64,000 nucleotides of DNA, from contig JAUJNO010000002.1 of the NCBI GenBank assembly GCA_030448125.1, forward strand, positions 286,871 to 350,870, given 5' to 3'. Position numbers and translations under genes: made by a program. Positions 17,365 to 26,478 of this stretch are shown here, in pieces. Numbering within the stretch: the first letter of the stretch is position 1; each line of letters begins with the position of its first letter. Below the pieces are notes generated by a model. It worked only from the letters and a program-made list of their open reading frames with translations. It was not told the DNA's origin and did no database searches. This DNA comes from Rubrobacteraceae bacterium. Lineage in GTDB: Bacteria > Actinomycetota > Rubrobacteria > Rubrobacterales > Rubrobacteraceae.

Positions 17365-18211
17365 GAACTGGCTCCACAAGCGGCGGGAGTACTCGCGGAG
17401 CGCCAGCGAGGCGCCGGATACGGAGAGCGGCCTCGCCTCGACAAACGGCGTCTTCACCAAGTGCGAGGGATGCGGGCAGCCGATCTACGAGAAGGAGCTC
17501 AAGGCCCGCTTCAACGTCTGCCCGCACTGCCAGTTCCACTACCCGCTCCCGGCGCCCGAGCGCGTGCGCCTGCTCGCCGACGAGGGCAGCTTCTCCGAGA
17601 GGGATGCCGGGATGACGGCCGGGGACCCTCTAGGGTTCGAGGACTACCGGGAGAAGCTGGAGAGCGCACACGAGAAGACCGGCCTCGACGACGCAATCCT
17701 GAGCGGGGTAGCGAGGATTGGGGGTCATCCGGTCGCGCTCGCGGCGATGGACTTCCGGTTCATCGGGGGGAGCATGGGGAGTGTTGTGGGCGAGAGGATC
17801 ACCCGCACGGTAGAGGCGGCTCACGATGGAGGACTGCCGCTCGTGATCGTCTCGGCCTCCGGCGGCGCGCGGATGTACGAGGGCATCTACTCGCTGATGC
17901 AGATGGCGAAGACCAGCGTGGCCCTCTCGCGCTACATGACCGGCTCGTCGCCCTACGTCTCGGTCTTGACCGACCCGACGTTCGGGGGGGTGACGGCCTC
18001 GTTCGGGACCGCGGCGGACGTCGTGATCGCCGAGCCGGGAGCCAGGATAGGTTTCGCGGGGGCCAGGGTCATCGAGAGCACGACAAAGGAGCGGTTGCCG
18101 GAGGGCTTCCAGACCGCCGAGTTCCAGAAAGAGCACGGCCTCGTGGACCGCATCGTCCACCGCCTGGAGTTGAAGGACGACCTCGAACGATTCTTGGGGT
18201 TCCTTACGTGA
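17294..18211 (+). CDS. accD: Acetyl-CoA carboxylase carboxyltransferase beta subunit
   Basis: Beta half of the carboxyltransferase that moves CO2 from biotin to acetyl-CoA. It has the N-terminal four-Cys zinc ribbon (TKCEGCGQPIY ... FNVCPHC) and the crotonase-like core MDFRFIGGSMGSVVGERITR, SASGGARMYEGIYSLMQMAK and DPTFGGVTASFGTAADVVIA. The start is uncertain. GTG 17294 is the first canonical one, but it lies 71 bases inside trpA and the family usually begins at a motif seen here as IRNWLHKR; an ATT just after a GGGGAG site (about 17360) is the position homology suggests. It overlaps accA by 4 bases (GTGA). Confidence 0.93.
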   Translation: MRGFVRCARRSIARSARRRGAEIRNWLHKRREYSRSASEAPDTESGLASTNGVFTKCEGCGQPIYEKELKARFNVCPHCQFHYPLPAPERVRLLADEGSFSERDAGMTAGDPLGFEDYREKLESAHEKTGLDDAILSGVARIGGHPVALAAMDFRFIGGSMGSVVGERITRTVEAAHDGGLPLVIVSASGGARMYEGIYSLMQMAKTSVALSRYMTGSSPYVSVLTDPTFGGVTASFGTAADVVIAEPGARIGFAGARVIESTTKERLPEGFQTAEFQKEHGLVDRIVHRLELKDDLERFLGFLT

Positions 18212-19188
18212 TCCTGGAGTTCGAGAAGCCGGTCAGGGAGCTCGAGGCGCGCATAGCCGAGCTGCACAGGCTCGCGGGCCCGAACGCGGAGCTGCAAGAA
18301 GAGATCTCACGCCTCGAAGACGCCCTCGACGCCGCCAAGAGACGCATCTACTCTAACCTGACCCCCTACCAGCGGGTGCAGGTCGCCCGCCACCCCGACC
18401 GCCCCGACTTCGACCGCTACCGCGACGCTTTAGCGGACGACTTCTACGAGCTCTCCGGCGACAGGCTCGGCGCGGACGACCCGGCGGTGCGCGGAGGATT
18501 GGCGAAGATAGGGTCGCGCTCCGTCGTCCTCCTGGGCCACGAGAAGGGCGACGACGTCAACAGCCGGGTGAAGAGCAACTTCGGCATGGCCCACCCGGAG
18601 GGCTACCGCAAGGCCGGCAGGCTCTACGATTTGGCCGAGAGGTTGGAGTTGCCCATCGTGTCGCTCATCGACACGCCGGGGGCCGCGCCCGCCCGCGCCG
18701 CAGAGGAGCGAGGCCAGGCGTGGGCCATCTCCGCCGACCTCATGGCGCTCGCGCGCGTCCCGGTGCCGGTCGTGGCCGTGGTTATCGGGGAGGGCGGGTC
18801 GGGGGGGGCTCTCGCGATGTGTCTCGCCGACCACGTAGTGATGCTCGAGAACTCCTACCTCTCGGTGATAGCCCCCGAGGCGTGCGCCTCGATCATCTTC
18901 CGCGACGAGAAACGCGCTCCCGAGGCCGCCGAGGCGATGAAGATAACCGCCCGGGACCTCCTGGCCCACGGGATCGCGGACGAGGTCCTGCCCGAACCTC
19001 TAGGCGGCGCCCACAACGAGCCCGAGGCCGCCGTGGAGGCAGTCGTCCGCGCCATCGAAGGCACCCTCTCGAAGCTCTCCAGGCTCGGGCCGGAGTCGCT
19101 CGTCAAGAACCGCTACGAACGCTACCGTAGGATAGGCACGCACGTGACCGAGGGGGAGATGGCCGGGACGCGCGGCCCCGGCGAGTAA
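18208..19188 (+). CDS. accA: Acetyl-CoA carboxylase carboxyltransferase alpha subunit
   Basis: Alpha half of the carboxyltransferase, 326 residues. The N-terminal coiled coil (EFEKPVRELEARIAELHRL, LEDALDAAKRRIYSNLTPYQ) and VQVARHPDRPDFDRY are typical. The core has GMAHPEGYRKAGRLYDLAER, VIGEGGSGGALAMCLADHV and LENSYLSVIAPEACASIIFR. One oddity is the loop DTPGAAPARAAEERGQ, where most AccA have DTPGAYPGxxAEERGQ. GTG 18208 overlaps the accD stop. It is convergent with pfkA, with 17 bases between the stops. Confidence 0.96.
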   Translation: MILEFEKPVRELEARIAELHRLAGPNAELQEEISRLEDALDAAKRRIYSNLTPYQRVQVARHPDRPDFDRYRDALADDFYELSGDRLGADDPAVRGGLAKIGSRSVVLLGHEKGDDVNSRVKSNFGMAHPEGYRKAGRLYDLAERLELPIVSLIDTPGAAPARAAEERGQAWAISADLMALARVPVPVVAVVIGEGGSGGALAMCLADHVVMLENSYLSVIAPEACASIIFRDEKRAPEAAEAMKITARDLLAHGIADEVLPEPLGGAHNEPEAAVEAVVRAIEGTLSKLSRLGPESLVKNRYERYRRIGTHVTEGEMAGTRGPGE

Positions 19189-19205
19189 GTTCACGGCACC
19201 GACTG

Positions 19206-20255
19206 CTACCCGAAAAAGGTCCCGGCGGCGCGGTAGAGTTCTTCGGGGACGGTCTTGGTCTCCTCGGTCGCCTCTTCCAGAGAGACGGTGACTATCTCGT
19301 TGCCGCGCAGGGCGACCATCTGGCCCCACTCGCCGTTCTTGACCGCCTCGGCGGCCCTAAGGCCGTAGCGGGTGGAGAGGATACGGTCGTAGGCGGTCGG
19401 GGTGCCGCCGCGCTGGAGGTGCCCGAGGACTACGTGGCGGGTGTCTATGCCGGTCCTCTCTTTTATCTCCCCGGCCAGCGTCTCACCGATGCCGCCCAGC
19501 CTGACGTGGCCGAACTCGTCCGTCTCGGCGTTCTGGGTTATGTAATCTTCGCTCAAGACTACGCCCTCGCTCACCGCGACGACGCCCCAACTCTCGCCCC
19601 TCTCGGCGCGCTTCTTGAAGAGGTCGGTTATCTCGTCGAGGTTTGGTTCGATCTCGGGAATGAGGGTGACGTTCGCCGCGGAGGCGACGCCGGCGCCCCA
19701 GGTGATCCAACCGGCGTGCCGCCCCATGACCTCGACCACGATGATCCTCTCGTGGCTCTTGGCCGTGGTCCTGATCCGGTCTATCGCCTCAGTAGCGATG
19801 GAGACGGCCGTGTCGTAGCCGAAGGTGGTGTCGGTGGCCGAGAGGTCGTTGTCGATGGTCTTGGGACAGCCGACGACCTGCACGCCGAAGTCGTCGTGGA
19901 GCCTCTTGGCGACCCCTAAAGTATCGTCGCCGCCGACGGCTACGAGGGCGTCGACGCCGTACTCCTTCATGTTCTCGACGACCTTTTCGGCGTCGCCCTC
20001 GTTCTTGTAGGGGTTGGTGCGGGAGGACTTGAGGATGGTGCCGCCCTCTTCGAGGATGTAGCGGACGTCGGCCGCGGAGAGGGGCATGGTGCTGTCCTCT
20101 TCCCTCTCCAGAAGGCCGCGCCAACCGCGCTTGATGCCCAGGACCTCGTAGCCGTAGTCGTTCACGGACTTCATGGTCACGGCCCGGATCACGCCGTTTA
20201 AGCCCGGCGCGTCCCCACCACCCGTGAGTATCCCGACCCGGTTTACCTCGGCCAT
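19206..20255 (-). CDS. pfkA: 6-phosphofructokinase, probable pyrophosphate-type
   Basis: Phosphorylates fructose 6-phosphate at C1, 349 residues. Family sites: GILTGGGDAPGLNGVIRAV at the N-terminus, VAVGGDDTLGVAKRL, GCPKTIDNDLSATDTTFGYD, VEVMGRHAGWITWGAG and LGHLQRGGTPTAYDRILSTR. At the phosphoryl-donor site ATP enzymes such as E. coli PfkA have GGDGS and PGTIDND; here they are GGDDT and PKTIDND. Asp and Lys at these two places are the accepted signature of PPi-dependent enzymes, so PPi (or mixed) use is inferred. The start ATG has a GGAAGAGATGG stretch upstream. It is divergent from the SDR gene. Confidence 0.93.
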   Translation of the reverse strand: MAEVNRVGILTGGGDAPGLNGVIRAVTMKSVNDYGYEVLGIKRGWRGLLEREEDSTMPLSAADVRYILEEGGTILKSSRTNPYKNEGDAEKVVENMKEYGVDALVAVGGDDTLGVAKRLHDDFGVQVVGCPKTIDNDLSATDTTFGYDTAVSIATEAIDRIRTTAKSHERIIVVEVMGRHAGWITWGAGVASAANVTLIPEIEPNLDEITDLFKKRAERGESWGVVAVSEGVVLSEDYITQNAETDEFGHVRLGGIGETLAGEIKERTGIDTRHVVLGHLQRGGTPTAYDRILSTRYGLRAAEAVKNGEWGQMVALRGNEIVTVSLEEATEETKTVPEELYRAAGTFFG

Positions 20256-20359
20256 CTCTTCCTCCCTTTCTCGGGACCTTCTCCGAGCCTTCAGTCTACT
20301 AAAGCTGTAAGCTTCGCAGTTGGGGTTAGCGGGTTGGCTAGTCGAGGGAGGTTAAGCAA

Positions 20360-21108
20360 GTGGACTCCGAGCGTTCGCGGGTCGCCCTGGTCACGGGGGC
20401 CGGAAGCGGTATCGGACGGGCCATCGCCGAGAAGCTGGCGAAGGACGGCGAGAGCGTGGTCGTCAATGATCTGGATGAAGGAGCCGCGAGAGAGGCGGTC
20501 GCGCGGATAGGAGAGGAAGGGGGAGGGCAACCGCCGCGCCCGGCGACGTCTCGGACCCCGAGGACGTGCGAAAGATCGTGGAGGCGGCGCGGGAGGCATA
20601 CGGTCCCGTCGAGGTCCTCGTCAGCAACGCCGGCTTCTTGCAGCAGCAAAGCTTCGTGGATCTCACCGTCGAGGACTTCGACCGGATGATCTCCGTCCAC
20701 CTGCGCGGCACCTTTCTGTGCATCCACGCCGTGCTGCCCGAGATGCTCTCCGCGGGTCGTGGCGTCGTCGTCAACATCGCCTCGCAACTCGGCCAGATCG
20801 GGGCCGAAGGGCTCGCCCACTACGCAGCCGCCAACGCCGGCATCATCGGCCTGACGAAGTCCCTGGCCCGCGAGGTTTCGGCGCAAGGCGTGCGGGTGAA
20901 CGCGGTCGCGCCCGGCCCCGTCAACACCCCGCTGGTCTTCGACAACCTCCCCGAGGAGTGGCGCGAGAGCAAGGCCGCCGAGCTGCCCCTGGGACGCCTC
21001 GGAGAGCCCCACGAGGTAGCCGAAACGGTCTCTTTCCTGGCCTCGGACGCCGCCGCCCTGTACGTCGGCCAGACGCTCGGCCCCAACTCGGGTGACGTCA
21101 TGCTGTGA
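20360..21108 (+). CDS. Short-chain dehydrogenase/reductase, frameshifted, catalytic Lys replaced
   Basis: NAD(P)-binding oxidoreductase of the classical SDR family. The glycine motif [19 protein letters not shown] and [11 protein letters not shown] are in the first frame. After GGGGG at 20519-20523 the second frame continues as [20 protein letters not shown], then [31 protein letters not shown] and [16 protein letters not shown]. One extra G restores a protein of about 249 residues. The active-site motif reads [12 protein letters not shown]: Tyr is present but the usual Lys four residues on is Asn. Homology resembles 3-oxoacyl-ACP reductase-like SDRs; the substrate is unknown. GTG 20360 is the start. 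Confidence 0.85.
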
Positions 21109-21152
21109 GGGCGTCGTAAGCGGGGCGAAGTCCCCGGCAGTGCCCGGAAGGA

Positions 21153-22146
21153 TCAGTCGCCGAAAGGACGCTCGAACGTCTCGGCGATCTCTTCTCTTGA
21201 CGCCCCCGACCGGAGCAGCAATGAGAGGAAGAGGCGCGCCTTCGGGCCGTCGAGCATGCCCGCGTTTATCAGGCCGCGCTCCAACAGGTCAGACTCGGAG
21301 CCGGTGAAGCCGTAGGTCTTTCTGTGAACCTCCCCGCTGCCGGTGCGCGATGTCAGGACGACCGGCATCTCGTCGGCGAGGAACTCCAGAGTCTCGACCA
21401 TGACCGAGTGTACGTGGCCGACGCCGAAGGCCTCTACTATGAGCCCGTCGTACCCAGCTCTCCGACCTGCGCGAGGAGGCGGCCGTCGTCCCCCAGGCCG
21501 ACGGTGTAGAGGGCGACGGGGCGGTCTTGCGTCTCCTCCGGGAGGTCGATATGGCGGCGGCCCACGGGGCGGGTGGCTATCCTCACGTTGTCCTCGAAGA
21601 CGTAGCCTATCGGTCCGGCGAGCGGGGAGCGAAAGGTGGCGGGGTTCGAGGTGTGGGTCTTTTGCACGAAGCGGCCGCGTGTACCTCGTCGTTCATGACG
21701 ACCACGGCGCCCAGGCTCCGGGCCGCCTCGCTGGCCGCGATCCGCACCGAGGCGAGGAGGTTCGCCGGGCCTTCGGCCCCCGGAAGGGTGGGGTTGCGCA
21801 TGGCGCCCGTCACGACGACAGGGGCGTCCCGGTTTACCAGCAGGTCCAGGACGAAGGACGTCTCTTCTATGGTGTCGGTGCCCTGGGTCACCACGACGCC
21901 CAAGGCGCCACCGTCGATGCGGCCTTCGATCTCCTTTGAGAGCTCGATCAGGTCTTCGAGCGTCAGCTCCGAGCCGGGAACCTGCCGGAAAGAATCGGCC
22001 GAGACCTCGGCGACCTCCGAGATCTCGGGCACGTCCTCGACCAGCGCCTCGCCGGTCAACGAGGGCGCGACCCCGGAGCCGCCCTCCGTCTGGGTCGAGG
22101 AGATGGTGCCGCCCAGCGAGAGCACCGTTACTTTTGGAAGGGCCAC
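21153..22146 (-). CDS. L-asparaginase, two single-base frameshifts
   Basis: Hydrolyses asparagine to aspartate. Frame 1 from 22146 has VTVLSLGGTISSTQTEGG (first catalytic Thr) and VVTQGTDTIEETSFVLDLL (second Thr-Asp), VVVTGAMRNPTLPGAEGPANL and VVVMNDEVHAA. A missing base near 21672-21674 moves the frame to FVQKTHTSNPATFRSPLAGP and IGYVFEDNVRIATRP; a second near the CCC at 21453-21455 moves it to YDGLIVEAFGVGHVHSVMVE and VVLTSRTGSGEVHRKTYGF, ending at 21153. The corrected length is about 331 residues, normal for the family. Both indels look like assembly faults, because all family segments are preserved. Confidence 0.88.
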
Positions 22147-22288
22147 CTTGCCTCCTCGGTTCGGGGGTACGACTGCACCTCCATGCTACCGGCGACCGGA
22201 CCTTCGTTCAACGTGAGCGGGGTGCCTGAGTGCGAAGCCCTTTGTCAGGGTACGATATTACGGTCGAACAAAGGGAGAAAGGGAGAAG

Positions 22289-23203
22289 ATGCCTCAGAAA
22301 GAGATATTCTGTGCTTTTCAGGTCGACGTCGACGCGGTGGCGGGCTGGCTCGGCTCCTACGGCGGGGAGGACTCGCCGGACGACATCTCGCGGGGCATGT
22401 TCGCCGGTGAGGTCGGCACGCCACGCTTGTTGAAGCTCTTCGAGAAGTACGGCCTCAAGACGACGTGGTTCATACCAGGTCACTCCATAGAGACCTTCCC
22501 CGAGCAGATGAAAATGGTCGTGGACGGCGGGCACGAGGTCGGCACCCACGGCTACTCACACGAGAACCCGGTCTCGATGACCCCGCAGCAGGAGAGGGAC
22601 GTCATCGAGAAGTGTGTGGAGTTGGTCGAGGATCTGACGGGCAAGAAGCCCGCCGGAAACTCGGCGCCGTGGTGGGAGCCCTCGGACGCGACGAACGAGA
22701 TCCTGCTGGAGTACGGCTACAAGTACGACCGCTCTCTGCAGCACAACGACTTCACCCCCTACTGGGCCCGCCAGGGCGACCAGTGGACCCCGGTCGACTA
22801 CTCCCAGCCCGCCTCCGAGTGGATGAAGCCGTTGGTGCGCGGCGAGGAGATAGATCTCGTCAAGGTCCCGCCGAACTGGTACCTGGACGACCTGCCCCCG
22901 ATGATGTTCATAAAGGCGAACCCGAACAGCCACGGCTTCATGAACCCGCGGGACATAGAAGACCTCTGGCGCGACCAGTTCGACTGGGTCTACCGCGAGA
23001 TGGACTACGCCGTGTATGCCCCTACCGTCCACCCGGACGTGTCGGGCAGGCCACAGAACCTCCTGATGCTCGAACGCCTCATCGGCTACATAAACGCCCA
23101 CGAAGGCGTTCGCTGGCTGACCCTGGAGGAGATCGCCGACGACTTCCGGGAGCGCCAGCCCCGCGGCGAGCCCGCCAACGTCGAGAGCCTGAAGCGGCCG
23201 TAG
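22289..23203 (+). CDS. Polysaccharide deacetylase family protein (PgdA/PuuE-like)
   Basis: NodB-type metal-dependent deacetylase, 304 residues. Metal-site motifs are [12 protein letters not shown] (Asp pair), [17 protein letters not shown] and [18 protein letters not shown] (His-x-x-x-His), then [16 protein letters not shown] and a late [14 protein letters not shown]. The variant Asp-Val-Asp start and the internal [16 protein letters not shown] fit the cytoplasmic Helicobacter PgdA / allantoinase-like branch rather than secreted chitin deacetylases. There is no signal peptide. ATG 22289 is preceded by AAAGGGAGAAAGGGAGAAG. Substrate unknown. Confidence 0.85.
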   Translation: MPQKEIFCAFQVDVDAVAGWLGSYGGEDSPDDISRGMFAGEVGTPRLLKLFEKYGLKTTWFIPGHSIETFPEQMKMVVDGGHEVGTHGYSHENPVSMTPQQERDVIEKCVELVEDLTGKKPAGNSAPWWEPSDATNEILLEYGYKYDRSLQHNDFTPYWARQGDQWTPVDYSQPASEWMKPLVRGEEIDLVKVPPNWYLDDLPPMMFIKANPNSHGFMNPRDIEDLWRDQFDWVYREMDYAVYAPTVHPDVSGRPQNLLMLERLIGYINAHEGVRWLTLEEIADDFRERQPRGEPANVESLKRP

Positions 23204-23217
23204 GCTTCCTTAGCCTT

Positions 23218-23589
23218 ATGTGCATTCTCTGCGGGGAGTTCGTCACCCGGATCCACTGGACGGAGAAACACGCCGAGGACAAAGCCCGCGCGTCCATAGA
23301 CGCCGGGGCGAAGGACGAGAACCGGCGCAACAGGCGCCGCGAGCGTGTCCGGCGGGCGGCCGTGACTAACGAGGTGCTACGTCACTACGGCCTCAGGGTC
23401 AGCGACTGGAGCGGGACCAAGTACGTCCTGCGCGACGGCAAAGGCCGCTCCACGCTGGTGCAGGACCTCGGCTCCCTGTGGCCCGCGGCTCAGAAGCTCG
23501 CCGGTCGCCCGCTCGACCCACTCGACCCCGCCCTGCAAGCGGCGCTGCGCGGAGCGTCGAACGGCGCGGCGCCGGCAACCGGGAGCTAA
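23218..23589 (+). CDS. Conserved protein with CxxC, partner of the CobW GTPase
   Basis: A 123-residue protein starting MCILCGEFVTRIHWTEKHAE, with an Arg-rich middle and a conserved-looking half HYGLRVSDWSGTKYVLRDGK, then VQDLGSLWPAAQKLAGRPLD. From memory, proteins with this MCxLCGE...HWTE start are found next to COG0523/CobW GTPases in diverse bacteria; I cannot run a search here. The CxxC suggests a metal or Zn site. It starts 15 bases after the deacetylase and ends next to the GTPase. Role unknown. Confidence 0.75.
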   Translation: MCILCGEFVTRIHWTEKHAEDKARASIDAGAKDENRRNRRRERVRRAAVTNEVLRHYGLRVSDWSGTKYVLRDGKGRSTLVQDLGSLWPAAQKLAGRPLDPLDPALQAALRGASNGAAPATGS

Positions 23590-23590
23590 A

Positions 23591-24643
23591 ACGGCGAAGA
23601 GGCCGGTCACCGTCGTAACGGGCTTCCTCGGGAGCGGCAAGACCACGCTGCTCTCGAAGATACTCTCGGCCCCTTCCCTGGCGAACACGGCCGTGCTCGT
23701 CAATGAGTTCGGCAAGGTCGGCCTCGACCATCACCTCCTCGTGCGCGCCGACGAGAAGACGGTCCTCCTGGAGCACGGCTGCGTATGCTGCACCACCCGC
23801 GAGGACCTCGTCGGCGCGCTCCTGGACCTCCTCGACGAGGAGGGGAAAGGTGGGATAGCGTCGCTCGACCGGGTGGTCGTGGAGACGACCGGGCTCGCGG
23901 ACCCCGCTCCCATTCTCTTCACCGTCTTCTCGCACCCCGTTCTTCAGCACCACTACCACGTGGACCTAGTCATCTCCACGGTCGACGCCGTAAACGGGGA
24001 GCTGCACCTAGACCGCAACCCCGAGTCGACCAAACAGGTCGCGACGGCCGACGCGGTCGTCCTGACCAAGACGGACATCGCGGAGCCGGGCGGGATCCAG
24101 GCTTTACGCGCCCGGCTCCGCGGTATCAACCCCTCAGCTCGCATGCTAGAAGCGCCTTTCGGCGAGATAGACCCCGAAGAGCTTCTCCGCCCCACAGCAG
24201 GATGGTCCCCGGACGAATCCCACAGCGGTCGGGACCCGGACGCGAACCGATCCACGCCGGCCACCGAGGCTCTCATGACGGAGGATGGGGACGTCCGCCA
24301 CGTGTCCCGGACCCGTTCCACGTCGCTAACCTTCGACGGGCCCGTGGACTGGGCAGCCTTCGGGACTTGGCTCAGCATGCTGCTCTACGCCCGGGGCGAG
24401 GACGTCTTGCGCGTCAAGGGCCTGCTGGATGTCGGTGAGGCGGGGCCCGTTCTGCTCAACGGTGTCCAGCACATCGTGCATCCACCGGACCACCTCGGGG
24501 AGTGGCCCGACGAGGACCGCCGATCCCGCATCATCTTCATCACGAGGGGCGTTGACTCCGGGGAGTTGCTCGTCTCACTAGAGGCATTTCGGGGCATCAT
24601 CGGGGCGGGCCCGCGTCTGCTCGAAGCCAACGCTCCCGTATAG
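23591..24643 (+). CDS. CobW / COG0523 family GTPase metallochaperone, start codon not visible
   Basis: G3E-family GTPase of about 350 residues, the group that loads or stores Zn, Co or Fe. The Walker A GFLGSGKTTLL is followed by NTAVLVNEFGKVGLDHHLL, the metal-binding HGCVCCTTREDLVGAL (CxCC), VVETTGLADPAPIL, the base-recognition VVLTKTDIAE, and a CobW C-terminal domain ending EAFRGIIGAGPRLLEANAPV. Homology starts at KRPVTVVTGF, yet no ATG, GTG or TTG lies in this frame between about 23528 and the P-loop; the first canonical start (GTG 23693) would remove the P-loop. A lost base or an unusual start such as ACG 23591 must be assumed. Confidence 0.88.
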   Translation, partial: TAKRPVTVVTGFLGSGKTTLLSKILSAPSLANTAVLVNEFGKVGLDHHLLVRADEKTVLLEHGCVCCTTREDLVGALLDLLDEEGKGGIASLDRVVVETTGLADPAPILFTVFSHPVLQHHYHVDLVISTVDAVNGELHLDRNPESTKQVATADAVVLTKTDIAEPGGIQALRARLRGINPSARMLEAPFGEIDPEELLRPTAGWSPDESHSGRDPDANRSTPATEALMTEDGDVRHVSRTRSTSLTFDGPVDWAAFGTWLSMLLYARGEDVLRVKGLLDVGEAGPVLLNGVQHIVHPPDHLGEWPDEDRRSRIIFITRGVDSGELLVSLEAFRGIIGAGPRLLEANAPV

Positions 24644-24718
24644 CCCCACCTCGGATTTCTCTGTTACAGTCCAGGGCAGAAGTCGAAGCCGAAGTCGGGG
24701 AAGGGAGACGCGGAAATC

Positions 24719-25348
24719 ATGGACATCGGGGTAATAGCTCAAATCCTATCCTCGCTCGCTACCTTCGTCGTCGCGACCGGTATCCTCTACCAGGGCAGGC
24801 AGGCGCGCAAGGCGCGCGACGACCAGGACCGCCCGCAGATCATAGTCGACGCGGACTACACCGGGCGTTTCACGACCAACATCGTGGTGCGCAATATCGG
24901 AAACGGGGCTGCCAAGGACATCTCGTTCGAGTTCTCCGGGCCCATACAAACCACGAGCGGGCAGAACGTCACCGAGATGCCTTACTTCGAGCACGGCATA
25001 AACTTCATGGCCCCGCAAACGGACCTCGTCGCCGTTTGGGACTCCTACCAGAACGTGGTACAGAATCTAAGGGACAAGGGCTTGACGCAAGGCATCACGA
25101 TAACCTCGAAGTACAGGGACCTCAACGGGGAGTATTACGAGACGGATTGGACGATAAACCCCCTGCTCTTGGAAGGCAGCGGCTACTCGGAGTACAAGGG
25201 TTACGAGGACCAGGTGCAAGCCCTGGAGGACCAGGCGAGAGCTTTGGAGAAGATCTCCGAGAGCATCCGCGAAGCGGTAGACCAGCTTCACGAAGACGGA
25301 AGAGGATCAGCGGAGACGACCCGCCAACAACAAAGCACCACAGGGTAG
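24719..25348 (+). CDS. Hypothetical membrane-anchored protein with C-terminal coiled coil
   Basis: Unrecognised. The 209 residues comprise one N-terminal membrane helix (IAQILSSLATFVVATGILYQG), a charged QARKARDDQDRP junction, a beta-rich domain (IVVRNIGNGAAKDISFEFSG and NGEYYETDWTINP) and a heptad-like end YEDQVQALEDQARALEKISE. The RNIGNGAAKDI piece resembles the immunoglobulin-like domain of other small phage-era or signalling membrane proteins, but I cannot name it. ATG 24719 follows GGGAAGGGAGACGC. It stands alone between the GTPase and the hydrolase. Confidence 0.75.
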   Translation: MDIGVIAQILSSLATFVVATGILYQGRQARKARDDQDRPQIIVDADYTGRFTTNIVVRNIGNGAAKDISFEFSGPIQTTSGQNVTEMPYFEHGINFMAPQTDLVAVWDSYQNVVQNLRDKGLTQGITITSKYRDLNGEYYETDWTINPLLLEGSGYSEYKGYEDQVQALEDQARALEKISESIREAVDQLHEDGRGSAETTRQQQSTTG

Positions 25349-25423
25349 CAAAGGCAGGGCAAAGAGGCAGCCGCCCTCGGCGAGAGGACCCTTTAGAGAG
25401 CGTCTCCGTCCCGCGCCTTCGCG

Positions 25424-25429
25424 TATAAT
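25424..25429 (+). promoter_or_regulatory. -10 box of the alpha/beta hydrolase gene
   Basis: A perfect TATAAT overlapping an in-frame ATG (25428) and ending 10 bases before a second in-frame ATG (25440). Transcription would start around 25436-25440, so the second ATG is the likely leaderless start. Confidence 0.6.
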
Positions 25430-25439
25430 GCCTTTTCTC

Positions 25440-26333
25440 ATGGAACGGATCTCTTGGAATGCGGGGAGCGTGCCGGGGGACGTGCGGTTGGCGTTCGGAC
25501 GGGTGGGGGAGGGGCCGAAGCCCGTCCTCGCGCTGCACGGCATCACGGCCCAGCATCGAACGTTCAACGCGCTGGCGCGCTACCTCGAGCACCCGGACGG
25601 GATAGTCGCCCTGGACCTCCGGGGCAGGGGCGACTCCGAGAAGCCCCCCTCGGGAAACTATGGGCTCGACAGGCACGCGCGGGATGCGATCCGGGCCCTC
25701 GACTACCTGGACGTCGAGCGGGGCTTCCTCGTCGGCCACTCGATGGGCGCCTTCGTCGCCCTGCACACCGCGCTCCGCTACCCCGACCGTGTTGGAGCGC
25801 TCGTCCTCCTCGACGGCGGATGGCCCCGCTCCGAGGAGGAGCCCGACGAAGAGGAGGCGGCGGCCATCGAGGAGGGCCTCGAACGGGCCTACAGGCGCCT
25901 CGACATGGTCTTTGAGACCCCGAAAGACTACCTCGACTTCTGGTTCCCCGGCCAGAACCTCACCCTCGAAGACCTGCCGCCCGACCTCGCTGACTACTAC
26001 CTCTACGACCTCGAAGAGGTGGACGGTGGCTACACGCCCAAGGCCTCTCGCGAGGCCGCCGAAGAAGATGGGGACTCGTTCTCCTCCGAGAGCCCGACCG
26101 CCGGCGCTATGGAAGGCATCGCGTGTCCTGTCGCGCTCGTCCGGGCGGAGGAGGGCTTCTTCCCCGGCAGCCGGCCCCTCATCTCCGACGAAGCTCGAGA
26201 CGCGATGGCGGAGGCCCTGAACCTCCGTCTGGAGATCCTGCTTCCCGGAGCCAATCATTACGCGATGATGTTCGGAGAGTACGCGCGGCGGATCGCCGGC
26301 GTTACCGGGGACCTTCTCCGGCAGGCCGGATGA
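25440..26333 (+). CDS. Alpha/beta hydrolase
   Basis: A serine hydrolase of the alpha/beta fold, 297 residues from ATG 25440. It has the oxyanion HGITAQHRTFNALARYL, VALDLRGRGDSEKPPSG, the nucleophile elbow GFLVGHSMGAFVALHTA (Ser), LVLLDGGWPRSEEEPDE and the late catalytic His in LLPGANHYAMMFGEYA. A cap region rich in Asp/Glu lies between. The substrate cannot be told. ATG 25440 is chosen over 25428 because the -10 box covers the first ATG. Downstream to 26594 there is no gene. Confidence 0.9.
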   Translation: MERISWNAGSVPGDVRLAFGRVGEGPKPVLALHGITAQHRTFNALARYLEHPDGIVALDLRGRGDSEKPPSGNYGLDRHARDAIRALDYLDVERGFLVGHSMGAFVALHTALRYPDRVGALVLLDGGWPRSEEEPDEEEAAAIEEGLERAYRRLDMVFETPKDYLDFWFPGQNLTLEDLPPDLADYYLYDLEEVDGGYTPKASREAAEEDGDSFSSESPTAGAMEGIACPVALVRAEEGFFPGSRPLISDEARDAMAEALNLRLEILLPGANHYAMMFGEYARRIAGVTGDLLRQAG

Positions 26334-26478
26334 CGGGGTAGTCCAGACAAGCTCTTTTCTTCTCTACATACTACTTCGCGGTGCTTGTGTACGCTTCGGC
26401 CCACTCCAGGAGCGTTTGTCGCGGTGATCGCAAACAGGCGCGAGCGCGAAGGTGCGCAACGTGGTATACAAAGACTTC

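Noticed and set aside
17461..18207. In-frame extension of accA by 249 codons upstream
   Set aside because: It overlaps accD in another frame and has no AccA similarity; GTG 18208 with the GTGA overlap is the start.
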